Shown piece by piece: positions 1 to 11,478 of a stretch of DNA of 64,000 nt (position 1 is its first letter; every line of letters begins with the position of its first letter). The position numbers and the translations under genes were made by a program. The stretch comes from Paulownia fortunei (Eukaryota; Streptophyta; Magnoliopsida; Lamiales; Paulowniaceae): positions 19,933,993-19,997,992 of the forward strand of contig CM033109.1 in NCBI GenBank assembly GCA_019321725.1, read 5' to 3'. Under the pieces are notes generated by a model. That model saw only the letters and a program-made list of their open reading frames with translations. It was not told the origin of the DNA and made no database searches.

Positions 1-1435
1 GTTCTAACAATTAGGTACATGCTATTAGAGTGATAATACTTCAATTACATGATGTTTACTTATATTTAAGATGAGAAATTAAGGTATTTGAGGGACTGTA
101 TTGGGTTCTAGTTTGTGAAAGCCTGATTGTTACCTAGATAGCTTGGTATTTAAAGTCTTAGTATGAGATTTTGTACTTTCAACTTACCAAATTGGGAATG
201 GTGATTGATGTTGGGTAATATTACAGGAGATTTTACATCTAAGGTTGGAGATGAATACTAAAGAAATCTAGACTAAACCACCAATCAAGTGAAAGATAAG
301 TAAATATTCATTTACAATTACAATGCATAGACATAGTAGATGTGTGAATTATATGTAATATCATAAATCATATGTGCATAGTAGATGGCTCTCCATTGAG
401 CATACATATATGGGCATTGTCATTGGCACGTGCATGCATCATATATGAGCATTGTGATAAATCTTGCATTACACGACATGATTCTGAGAAAAGAAAAATG
501 TTTTGTTGACCACTACTAGTGCACTGAAACATGCATGAATTTGCATGGTTTTATGCATGGATTTGCAGGTTCGCGTGTATGGATTTGCATACGCATGAGT
601 ATACATGGATTTGCATGCTTATATGATTATTGGTCATTGAATTATGGTGGTGTACAAAACACTTTTTCAGTGCATGGGATAGTAGTGTTGGTCGGGGCCC
701 AAGAAAGAAATGATTTTGAGAGAAATATTTTGATGCATAAAATTGCATTGTGGTCATAGCATTTTGAGATGCACGACTTGATATTGAGGATTATTTTTTG
801 ACATGCATAATCTTTACTTGCTGAATGTTAGCTCATATAGTTTATGCATTGTAAGTGAGTACGACGATGCTTGAAATATCTTTTACTGGCTGGATGGCGG
901 TTGGAGCTCCTGCAGGTGTCTGAGAGAGTGTGTACATGGATGACGACCTGTTGGGCTATTTTGTTGGTTTGTTATATTTTGAGTCTGTTGTATTATATTT
1001 TTAGATTGGTACTATATTTCACTTTTAAAACTTTTCTATAAATAAGTATGTAAATATTGGGTCGTTGTGGGTGTTGTGCTTTTATATAAATACTGATCCT
1101 GCTATATTATGTGAGAAAGTATTTTAAATAGGGTTGTGCATGTAAGAAGTGAATTATCTTTTCTTAAAGTGCTAAAAAAAATCGCATACACACAGGGTCT
1201 ATCATGTTAAATTATACAATATATATCTAGTTGTTGAGTAGTGGGTGCTACACATTACACGCCATTTTATATCTCTTACGCACTTGCCTATGCATCAGGA
1301 ATATCAGCCTTTGAATTTAGCTACATTGGATGCTTTGGTACGATTTTGTACATATATCTTCAACGATATTTATTTTTATTATATAATTATATAAATATTG
1401 ATAATTAATAATAAACTTGTTTATTCATATTTCAG
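1..1435. other. AT-rich intergenic stretch, no gene seen
   Basis: I find no exon chain or recognisable protein here. Short ORFs of 60-75 codons overlap on both strands without any family resemblance. At about 531-618 a motif close to ATGGATTTGCA occurs four times with a spacing near 23 bases, giving a small degenerate direct-repeat cluster rich in CATGCA. The end of the stretch (about 1425-1435) looks like a pyrimidine-rich intron end followed by an acceptor CAG, just before the ORF described next. Confidence 0.5.
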
Positions 1436-2185
1436 GAAGGAGCAATTGAAAGAATGAGGGTGAGTGCCGATGAGGATGATGTTGGAAAACCTCTTAGGAG
1501 GTTTATTGATGAGATTTATGCTGATGTCAGACCTTTCTTTCAACGTCATCGACATTCAGTTCATGTGGCTCCTCAACAATCAACTTTGCTTCAAGAACAA
1601 AGTGCTCACCGACGTAGGGGGACGAGAAGACGTAGTAGTGTAACAGAGATAAATGTGGCAGATCCATCTACTTATCGGGGTCCACCTGCAGTTACTAGTC
1701 ATGTTTCTACGTCTTACGATATCCCTCGTCCATGTACTACAACTGATATGGTAGGTTCATCTGCTTTGACACTTCCTATGTTACATAGTATAGACAATGT
1801 TGCTGATAATTACGTGCCTTATGAGGCATAACTAGATGAACATTTCACTCCGTTTTGGGATATGCCGCCATACACGCAGTCATTATCGGCACTACTTAAT
1901 TCTGATCTTGGTATGGGGTACCCATCTACACGGCAACAACCAGGATATAGTACTCATCGTCCAGAGTTTGTTGTTTCTCCTATACCATATCCACCTATAT
2001 ATAGTGGATATCACGATTGTGGAGAGTCGAGCTCCACCGCATCATCAAGTCTTTCATCTTTTAATTTAAATTATATTACAAATGACGATGATGACAGACA
2101 ACAACAAACACATGAAATTTTTGTTGATAAAAGTAGACATAGAGGGAGGAGACATCGACATCGACCTCGTTGTGGCACCAGATGA
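1436..2185 (+). pseudogene. Degenerate C-terminal exon, possibly of a plant-mobile-domain (transposon-related) protein
   Basis: One frame runs from an apparent acceptor (CAG just before 1436) to a TGA at 2183-2185, broken only by a TAA at 1829-1831. Together the two parts would give about 249 residues. The composition is Ser/Pro/His-rich with no catalytic motif. It contains an aspartate run (about 2080-2095) and ends in a strongly basic tail of Arg/His followed by CGTR. Low-complexity tails ending in an Arg-rich stretch and a Cys-Gly-Thr motif are common in plant proteins of the plant-mobile-domain / 'PP7 long form' type, which are often transposon-derived. That assignment is inference from the tail only. 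The upstream exons with the diagnostic domain are not visible, and the in-frame stop argues for a relic. Confidence 0.35.
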
Positions 2186-4900
2186 CATTTTTAGGATTTT
2201 TTTTGTTAAATATTCATAAATTATATTATATATTTTTTATGAATTTTTTGTGTTAAATATTCAAAAATTTTATTTTGTATATAATAATTATTGGGCAACA
2301 TTATTTATAATATTGTAAATTATTTTTTTAAATTTTAAATTATCTCATTATTATTTAATTATTTTTAATTACTTTATCATTATTTAATCATTGTTTAAAC
2401 TAATTAATTATTATCTCTGATTATCTAATTAAAATATTTAAAAAATATAATTATTAACTAAATCATTGCCAATCAATCATTGGTAAATTATTATTTAAAA
2501 ATTAATTATTACAACATAGCATAAACTCTAGACTAGATACCTAATTTTTTATTACAATTTACGGTATTCATATAATTTTTTTAAAAAATTATAATATTCA
2601 ATTAAAAAAGCCTGAATTAGATATGTGAAGAAATAAAAAAAAGAAAAAAATAACTCCAAAATCAAATAAAAAATATTACAACAATTAATAAGATATATAT
2701 TATTATGTTATTGCAATTATATCAAAGAGTCAACTCTAGATTTTTAATATTAACAATTTTATTGATTGTATTCTTTCTATCACAAATTTAATTTATTTTA
2801 ATATACAACAAAAATCTAATTGAAATGGAGAAAACAATGCTCAGAGTACATAAATAAAAATATATGAAATAAAATTCGCCCACTTAAAATTAAAAAAGAA
2901 CCAAAAAAAAAAGAAAGAAAAGAAAATGAAGAAAACAAAAGCTTCCTATCAATGTGCCGCAGCTTCAAAGCAAGCAAAAGTTTGTGGGCGACTTTCACCA
3001 AAGTCGCCCCCACCGTGAGCGACTTTGCATAAAATTTTAACTTCTTTATCATTACGGTATTTGTATAATTTTTTTTTTAAAAATTACAATATTCAATTAA
3101 AAAAGCCGAAGATCTGATATGGGGCTGGAAGAAAAGAAGGAACTATGAGTGATTGATTAACATTCTAATTTCAAATAATTGCATTTTCGGAGTTTTTCTG
3201 GAAACACGTTTATTTGGCATGTTTTCTTAGAATATTCTTGGAAATAGGATTTTATTTTATTTTTATTTCACAATGCGTATTCTCCGAAATTGGATAGCTC
3301 GATAAAGATTTGAATTGCAAACTTAAAATCTCTCCATTTAACAGTTTACTCGTCAAACCCTCTTTCCCACAACTCTCAATTTTATCTCTCATCGACAGAT
3401 TAATATACAACATTAATATAGATATATATGTTGCATGAAATGTAATTATTTGATTAAAAAATATTTTAAAGGTATATATGCATCTTTGGATGTATAGATT
3501 TTACTATGTAATATTGAAATATATGAAAGGTGTAACTTATATTAATATGTTATTAATACAAATATCTATAATTAATTGTGACATATCCTTGGACGACAAG
3601 CGTCAAATAATTTTTTTAAGAAATTTACCAAACAAACATGTTTTAGGTCATTTTTTTATAAAACAAACTATCCAACCATATTAATTCTTTCAAAAAAGAT
3701 ATGTAACATCAATCATCATCATTATAATTTTTTTTAATAAAACAAAAAAATATATACATCCAAATCAACATCTCATTTCTCTCAAAAATTCCTTTTTCAC
3801 TTATTATGTGAAAATTAATTTTTCGAAATGAATGTGTCATTTAATCAATTGCGACCCAAGTTTGGATTCAAGCAAAGATATGCAAACAATCTATCATCAT
3901 GTGCGAACCCAAAACACCAAGTTTGAATTCATGCATCATTTTTATCGTACGTTATTTCTTCTTTGATTTGCATGATCCTTAACAAAAACATAGATCATAG
4001 ATGATTTATGTTTGTGGGTAATGAAGCTATAAATAGAACTAGACAATGGATATCTTAACCTTTTCTCATTGTAACTTGACCTTCAAATGTAGATTTATGT
4101 GATTCAGTTTCTCTGTTATACACTCTACAAATTTATTTTTCTCTCTCATTCTATTATATTTAATAGTAAGACAATTATTCCTTGTACCCTTGCTATTTTT
4201 GAACAAATATGTTGGAAATAGCTTTTAATCATTATGGAACATTATATCCCAAATATGGTGGTAATTATTCAGTATAAATGCATATTGTGTCAAATGTCCC
4301 ATTTGGTCAGAAACGAAGTAAAGGGAGGTCGGGCGTCGGCGACCCCCTCCTCAACTCCATAAATTTTTTAAAGTGTTATAAATTATATATATATAAAATT
4401 ATTAAATTTTAAATTTTGTCCCCTCTAAAAAATTAAAAATATATTTTTATCTATTATTTAAAATAAATAAATAAATTTCGCCCTACAATCTTTATTTTCT
4501 TACTCTATCCCTATATTTTACAAAAAATATAATATTTAATACAATATCCACGCAAAGTACATATACACTGCGATACATCACAAATCCAACTGTGACAGGT
4601 CCGTCATTTACTCTTATTTTCCTTTTTCATATACCACTCTCTTCAAGCCAAGCTCATTTTCATCCTAAATGACTTATGACTTAGTATTTATAAATAAAAA
4701 AGAACATTTTATAAGCTCTAAAACCACATATATTTTGTTAGAAATGTAAGGCTGTCCTCCAAGTGCCAGTGAGTATTACAAACTATCTTGATGGGTAATT
4801 GTAGCATATCTATATTTCTTACTCTTTTGTTAATTTTCAGAAAGTCTGTGTCTGATTTGAAATGACGCAAAAATAGAAAGTCAAATAAAGAATTACCAGT
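2186..4900. other. AT-rich intergenic stretch with a direct repeat pair and a hairpin
   Basis: No gene is supported. Two copies of a sequence of about 75 bases, starting with TTACGGTATT and including a run of A/T followed by ATTCAATTAAAAAAGCC, lie at about 2561-2640 and 3053-3130, roughly 490 bases apart. A GC-rich perfect hairpin sits between them. The rest is A/T-rich spacer with short spurious ORFs. Confidence 0.5.
2986..3009. repeat. Perfect 10-bp inverted repeat (hairpin)
   Basis: GGGCGACTTT (2986-2995), a CACC loop, then AAAGTCGCCC (3000-3009) form a perfect 10-bp stem with a 4-base loop. A third partial copy of the stem, GAGCGACTTTGC, follows within about 10 bases. The local GC content is far above that of the neighbourhood. 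It could be the core of a small transposon; no function can be assigned. Confidence 0.6.
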
Positions 4901-4911
4901 TTTTCTCTCCG

Positions 4912-4918
4912 TATAAAA
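4912..4918 (+). promoter_or_regulatory. Probable TATA box of the ALY gene
   Basis: TATAAAA lies 150 bases upstream of the ALY start codon. It is followed by a CT-rich leader with repeated CTCTCTC (about 4960-5030), typical of plant housekeeping 5' untranslated regions. The position is right for transcription starting around 4945-4960. This is inferred from sequence only. Confidence 0.5.
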
Positions 4919-5067
4919 TGAGTCTAGCATGAGTTAAATTTTTTCCTCTGGATTTGACCTGTCTCTCTCTCCCTAGTCTCTCCCGTCTCTCTCCCAAATC
5001 CTCTCGAGCCCTAATTATCTTCTTCAGATCTATCTCTATACAGACATTTACATATATCGCAGAGAAG

Positions 5068-8000
5068 ATGTCAGGTGCTGCGCTCGATATGACTCTTGAC
5101 GATCTAATTAAGACCAACAAAAAATCGACTGCTCGAGGCAGAGGCCGCTCCGCCGCTCCCGGTCCGGGTCCCGACCGCCGTTTGCCTAACCGCTCCGCCA
5201 ATCGCGCCGTTCCTTACGCCATCCCCAAGGTCAGTATTGCTTTTGATGTTTATGCTTGTGGAGGATTTGTGTTTTTTTTTTTTGTATTGATGAGTTATGG
5301 TGTGGTATAGGCACCTGAATCAGCTTGGGGCCATGACATGTTCTCTGGCGGTGGTCGAGCGTCGAGTATTGAAACCGGAACTAAGTTGTACATAGCCAAT
5401 TTAGATTATGGGGTTTCTAGTGAGGATATTAAGGTGAATTGTCTCGCAGCATGTTTGACTTTTTAGTTTTTTGCTCTTTGACAGTTTTGTTCATTGATCT
5501 CTTCCCACTGTTCTGTGTTCAAATTTCTGGGTTGAATCTCTTCTTTACTTTAATTTCACCAATCATTTTAACTTTATTGTGAAAGGTGTAATCTTTACTT
5601 TAGCTGACTGTTGTGGGTGATTGGTTGCAACTTGCACCTGGTAGTCACTTAGCAAGGAGAGAATCTTAGCTTATAACATCACAGTTGTTCCAATCTATAC
5701 TTTGTCATTTTTTCACACCCGTAGATGCTTATATTTTGTGATGATACATGGACATATTTACAGTCTAATGCCACAAAGATTAGCAAAGTCAGTTTATTAG
5801 TCCTTTGGTATCATGCTACTCAACTTCTCACGTTTTTTTTTTTTTGGTAGAACTTGGAATTAATAAGACCATGTGAAAAGCTACGCATAATGTTTGACAA
5901 CTGAACCATCAATGGGGCCCGGTCTTGTGCCTTATTGGCTTTTTTTTTTTTGGGGGGGGAGGTGTGGGGTTGCCTTTAGTGCATTAAACATCATTCTTCC
6001 ATCAGTTGCACTTGTTGGATGGGGAAAATATGGCAACAACATAGAGGATTCTGGTAGCATTCTTATGAAACTTGCATTATGAGCAGGCCCTAGCCACAGA
6101 ATGGAGAACACAATGGAGATATAAAGGAATCTCTTCAAGCAGGAGCATTTTTTTTTGGGGTTGGGGAGTGGGGGGAAGAAGCTGGAATAAACAAGCAATT
6201 AACTGGATACAGAGTATGGTAGTTCTAGTCTGCATTGAATTCCTTACAAACTATTTGATCTAAAGCATGTAGCATTCCCCTCTGCTGATACAATTAGATT
6301 CTGTCTTCATCTAAAAACTTTAGGCTATGTTTGGTTTGCTTTTGCCAAAGGCAAATTCTTCCCAATTATTTCCCCCAAAACAAAACCAAACATTCATCGT
6401 GTGCTCCAATACATTTTTCTAGTAATACATCACATCAAAACTCATTCTCTCCAAATACTTCACCCAAAACACCCAAATGTTAACCAAACATTCCCTTAAT
6501 ATTTGTGGTTCCTGTTAGAATCAGTTCTATTACTACGTTTTCCTTCACCCTCTCTTTTTTACAGTCTCTTATCTGTTCTATAGGTTTGACTGAACAGGAT
6601 AGTTGAGCAGTATTAATGTAGCATCATCCAATTAGAATCTTGTAAGTTTTATTTCAATAAAAGTTCCAAAAAAAATATTTCTTTTATACATATATGTGCA
6701 AACACATGTATGTATGTATATACTTACATGCATATAGTGAAACAGTGTATATGTATGCATCCACGTATAGTATACGTATATTACAAATGCTCTCTGATGG
6801 CTTGATCTCTATTTACTTAATAGTTATTGTATTTTTTTTAATAGAATTTTTAAGTACTAATTTTAAAATATCTAATTGAGGTGTTAGTTCTTGAAATTTA
6901 ATCAAGCCTCACTTTGGCAGTTAGTTTCTTTTTGATGGCATTGATTTCTTGATCAATATTTGATCTTATATATCTGTGAAGTTTCAGCTTTCATTTCTAG
7001 TGGAGATATGTCTGTGAATATTCGTGATATAATCTTTTTATGTGGCAACTTAGTTGCCTGTTGTAGCATTTTGGAGGTGAAATTCATTATGCTGTTCATG
7101 TGATAAAGGCATTGTTGCTTAGTTTGATTTTATCTCCTGTTATTTTACATTTTATGTAACCTCTGGAAGTTTCTTTACATCTCATAAACCCTTCTTGACA
7201 AGGGAAATGTTTAATGTTAAACTTCAGGAACTGTTTGCAGAGGTTGGGGACCTAAAACGATATATGATACACTATGATAGGAGTGGCCGATCAAAGGTAT
7301 TACCCAAGTTTGACATAGTCTTACTTTTTGGTGAAGTTTGTTCTTGCTGTGGTTTTAAAAAGTGCATTTCTCTAGGGTACTGCAGAAATAGTCTTCTCTC
7401 GTCGACAAGATGCATTAGCTGCTGTCAAGAGGTATAACAATGTTCAGCTTGATGGGAAACCAATGAAAATAGATCTTGTCGGAACAAATATTTCAGCTCC
7501 CGCTGCTGTGCATCCGACTACCGGTGCTTTTGGTGATTCAAATTTAGCTCCTCGCAGGTGTGCATTCTGGTTTGATTAAGGTTTATTGCTGTTTAATTTG
7601 TGAGGAGAGATCTGAACTGTGCACCGCTAGTTTGGGGACTTCTTTTCATTTTTATGGTCATGTAGTATTTTCTTTACTTTATGGCTGCCTAAGATGACCC
7701 AACATATGTTGGTGATGAGTTTCGAGCTTGCACTTGGATAATTGAATTCCTACCACATGCACAATAATCTTTACAAATTTTAATTATCAACATAATACTC
7801 CGTCTCAGTTTGCTATTTCCCATTATGTTAGATTAGAATAGAAAAAAAGTAAATTTTTTGTGTATCTTTACACTTTTACCCCAAAAAGTTGTGGTCAAAA
7901 GTAAGTTTTATCACATCATTACTTTGAGTGGAAAATTGTCGTTTTAGAAAGTGTTATTATTTGTGAACATTCAAAAAATGGTGTAGGATTATTTAATTTG

Positions 8001-11000
8001 TGACCTGGAGTAATATTGCTAAAATTTTGCAGTCTCAAGTTTTTTGCACTTGCTGATTAAAAAAATTAGTTTTACCACTTCAGTTCTCCCACTCACTCAC
8101 ACCTTATGTAATTTAGATCATTTGAGTATAAAGTTATCTGTTTTTGATTAGAGAATATGTAGATGGAGTTTGCTAGGTGGTAGTGCAGGCTGCTAGGCCA
8201 CCTAAATACAGGTCCTAAAATGTCGGCACTTGGTGTGTGACATAGTGCCATCAGATGCTTGTTGGTATAATTTTAGCATCTGTGGCATGCGATGAGTTGT
8301 TGGGCATTAAGGAGTAGTAGGCGCACACGAGTGTTAACTTTATGCTGCTTGAAGAGGTACTTAGAAGGCGGAGAATGCAATATTGTTTGAAGTGGGTGTT
8401 CTTGAGATATGAGGAAGTTCTCCAAGTCTAAAGTCCCTTGTTATGTGGGGAGCGAGTGGCGACATTGATCTATAAGCTTCGTGCGAGCAGGCACTTTGTG
8501 TGTGGAGCAATGGGACTTAGCACTGGAGGAATCTGATGCTGTTTTAACTAGGAGTATCTCCTCAAGAGTTTGTTGGAGTAGGAAATCACATTGTTGTTTG
8601 ATGATGTGATGTGCAATGATATTATCTAATTTCCATTATATTGAGAGGGAAAATATTCAAGTGAGTTTGAAATTTATATGGCTTGCTACGGAGGTTATAA
8701 GCTTCGTTATGAAGCTGGTGCATCATTTGGAGTTCAAACGAAGAAGTTAAGAGCAGTGCGCTTTTTCTGTTTTTTAATGGTGTTGTCAATCAATTGGATT
8801 TTGATGCTAAGTCTATTGTAAGGGAGGTATGATTGGTGAGCATTAGCCGACCTCCCCTTGTTGGGGCACTAAATGAGCAATACCTTGGAAGCGACATTAA
8901 CCTTCAAGGACTGGCGTTAGATGTCTCAAAGAAGTGCTTAGAGTTTCCATTGGGTTTGACAAAGTTGCAGGCTGCATTGGTTGGAGGGCCAATTTATGTC
9001 ATCTGGTAGGCCATGAGATTAGAATATGCATCCTCTATTCTCACTGGCAGTGCTAATCATGTGGCAACCTCTCTTGGCTTGGCTGAGTGATTGATCAAGC
9101 GGTGAGCTAATTTGTGTGCGTTGGCTGTGGGTTCTAGCTTTTTGCCACGGGGGCCTATTAGCTCAAGACACGCTGTTATGGCATGATGCCACACAGTGTG
9201 CAAGTTAAGGCAAGATGCGATATGTGGGAATGTGAGTTCAATACTTCAAGTGGGTCTCATGATATGATGGCACTTCATATTAACCTTGTACTAATGTGTG
9301 GCCCTTCTCGGTCTAGGCATAAAGAAGGGGCACCATGGCCAAGCCATGAGCCGGGTGCTTGAACTGAGTGACAGGTACGAATATTGAGTTGTGTGTGCGC
9401 TAATGATCCTCAATGCCAATATGGAGCAAAAATGCTGCCTTGACATAAGAGATGCACTGAATGGACCCATGATAGAGGGTGATGCATGGCTCACAAGTTG
9501 TCTAGTGATCGTTGAGGAAACATGCAAGGGCAGCTTGAAAAGTTGAGAGCCTTGGCACCAAGTGTAGCACGGTTGATTGGTTTGGATGTTCATGCTAGTG
9601 AGTTTTGTCTGCAGAAATGTGAAACAGGTCATCCGTAAGACTCGAGATGGAGAAGGCTGACCTTAAGTTTGAAGGAAGCACTACATGGTAAGAAGATGAG
9701 TTCTGCTGCAAGAGTAAAAGAATTAGCTTGTGACACAGATATATACAGGAAAGTTGGGATGTGTCAAATTGAACTCTGGGAGCTTTCACCGACTATGTTT
9801 TTCTTTTTAAATAAAGTTAATTAGTACGTCTACTGTTATTTTGTGTCAGAGTTGTTCAGTTAAATAAACGTGTATAATTAAGCAGTATTGAATGTGTAAC
9901 TATGTTCATCAGATGTATAGTATGAAACATGTATTTATAATTGAAGAAGCTAAAAATAGTTATGGATGTGGCATTCTGATGGTAACTTGTTAAAAAATTT
10001 TCCACTTGAAATGATAAACATGGTTAATTAGGCATTGCCAAACAGTGCTAATTACATTCTGCAGGCATGCACCATTCTTTATGTTTTTGTAAGGATCACA
10101 CCTGCATCTTTGTTTTCGTAACTGGACCCGATAAATGGATTTCCATCAAGATCGCTAAGGATAAGAAGTTGTCTTGTGTATATTCCCACTTGATACCCCT
10201 TTGCGAAACCTGCCAATTGCGCAATCCAGGGCATGTTGTTGAACTGAAATCAGATTTGATAATCACATCAATACCACTCATTTGAACATCATTGGCGGCA
10301 ACTGATGTGTTCTTTTTTTTCTGTTCAAGTTATACCTTTATCAGAAATAAATTGCTCCATTTTTTAAAACTAACCTTTTGCGAGGATATTGAATTGTAAT
10401 TACCTATTTGCCCATAGTTGAAAAAATTTCAGAAATAAAATTATAGATTGTTGTATTTTGAAGTTTGCCCTTCAGTATGGTCATCTTTGGTCCATTAAGT
10501 GTATCTTGAGATTGAAACTAATTTATTGGGACCTCCAAAGAGGTGGATGTTGCTATACAATGGGACGGAGAGTGTAAATTACTTGGTTTAATTGTTAAAA
10601 AATTCAGGTCTTCATCTTCATTTAGGTGTTTACTCAAGACTAAGTGGAAATGAGATCATTTTCAAGAACATAAAGTTTGATGATTGACCCTTTTCGTCAA
10701 AGGGCCTCTTCTCTCTCTCTCTCTGAAACTCAGGATCCAAGATGGATTAGACTAGTCCTTATTCCTGTTTATTTGAATTACGACTTTGTCCCCCGTGAGT
10801 ACTTCAGTTAGAAATCATGCATGCATTTATCAATTGAAGTAACTACTCTTCCTGTTCTACTTGCTTATATACATAAGTGAGAGAAAATGTTGCAATGACT
10901 GCACTTACTAATATATATACACACATGCCAATTGGCTTGTAGAAGTATGTAAGAAGCTTCATCTCAATATTTTTGTGGATTGAATGTATGGAACTGTCCA

Positions 11001-11478
11001 TTTAGAGATATATATTGTTATCTGGTAAATGATGACTTGCCCAAGTTCTTCTCAGGAAAATGAAGCTGATTTTGTTCAAATTTTAATCTTGAAAATATTT
11101 GTAACTGCTATTAAATTTTGGAAACCTTAAAATCTGTACCCAGCAAGCAAATGGAATGTTGAAAGAAGATGGGATAAGTATACTTTATTAAATTGTTTAG
11201 AATTCTGCATAAACTAAAGAACAACCTTTTAAAATGAAAGATTTCTTCCATCTCTTAGCATACATTTGGCTGATTTATCTAATATTTCTTGAAATTTGTG
11301 GAACAGTGGACAAGGTAGGGGTGGTTTTGGAAGGTCACGTTGTGGCGGACGAGTTCGTGGACGTGGAAGGGACCGTGGACGGGGAAGGGGCCGTGGTGAG
11401 AAGATATCTGCTGAGGATCTAGATGCTGATTTAGAGAAGTATCATGCAGATGCGATGCAGACAATTGATGAAGTCTAG
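5068..11478 (+). CDS. ALY: ALY/REF-type mRNA export adaptor (THO complex subunit 4), five exons
   Basis: Exons are 5068-5229, 5311-5433, 7228-7296, 7376-7557 and 11307-11478. All junctions are GT..AG and in phase, giving 235 residues, the usual size for plant ALY proteins. Order of parts: the N-terminal UAP56/DDX39-binding motif LDMTLDDLIK (residues 6-15); an Arg/Gly/Pro-rich linker; one RRM (about 78-150) with RNP2 LYIANL (80-85) and RNP1-like SKGTAEIVF (117-125); an RGG-rich box encoded by the last exon; and the C-terminal conserved helix with DLDADLEKYH. Proteins of this family join spliced mRNPs in the nucleus, as part of TREX, and pass them to the export receptor. Introns 2 (1.8 kb) and 4 (3.7 kb) are long and carry MITEs. 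The frame is undamaged, so the gene looks functional. The choice among ALY paralogues is open. Confidence 0.95.
6323..6495. mobile_element. Tourist/Harbinger-like MITE in ALY intron 2
   Basis: A 173-bp segment starts GGCTATGTTTGGTTTGC and ends with the inverted match of GGGAATGTTTGGTT. It is flanked on both sides by TTA (6320-6322 and 6496-6498), the 3-bp target duplication expected for PIF/Harbinger elements. It has no coding capacity. It lies mid-intron, away from splice sites. Confidence 0.7.
7798..8010. mobile_element. Stowaway-like MITE in ALY intron 4
   Basis: A 213-bp AT-rich segment begins CTCCGTCTCAG and ends CTGGAG, so both ends read CTCC(G/A) inward. Each end is flanked by TA (7796-7797, 8011-8012). 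CTCCGTC-type termini with TA duplications are the signature of Stowaway MITEs of the Tc1/mariner superfamily. The internal similarity of the two ends is imperfect. Confidence 0.6.
8150..9790. mobile_element. GC-richer insert in ALY intron 4, probably old transposon sequence
   Basis: About 1.6 kb inside intron 4 differs from the surrounding intron. It is noticeably richer in G/C and in GTG and TGGG words, with few long A/T runs. It holds a 113-codon ORF on the minus strand (9291-9632) and shorter ones, none resembling a known protein. I could not define terminal repeats or a target duplication. The composition suggests an old retrotransposon or LTR fragment; this is inference. Confidence 0.35.

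Noticed and set aside
7195..7437. ORF covering ALY exon 3 and running into the next intron, suggesting an alternative start at 7208
   Set aside because: The acceptor CAG at 7225-7227 and the phase with exons 2 and 4 give the complete RRM. The ORF extension is intron read-through.
9291..9632. 113-codon minus-strand ORF in ALY intron 4
   Set aside because: There is no domain, no partner exons, and it lies in a probable transposon-derived block.
10535..10565. Isolated Stowaway-like end (GGGACGGAGAGTG)
   Set aside because: No matching opposite end with a TA flank was found nearby, so I cannot call an element.
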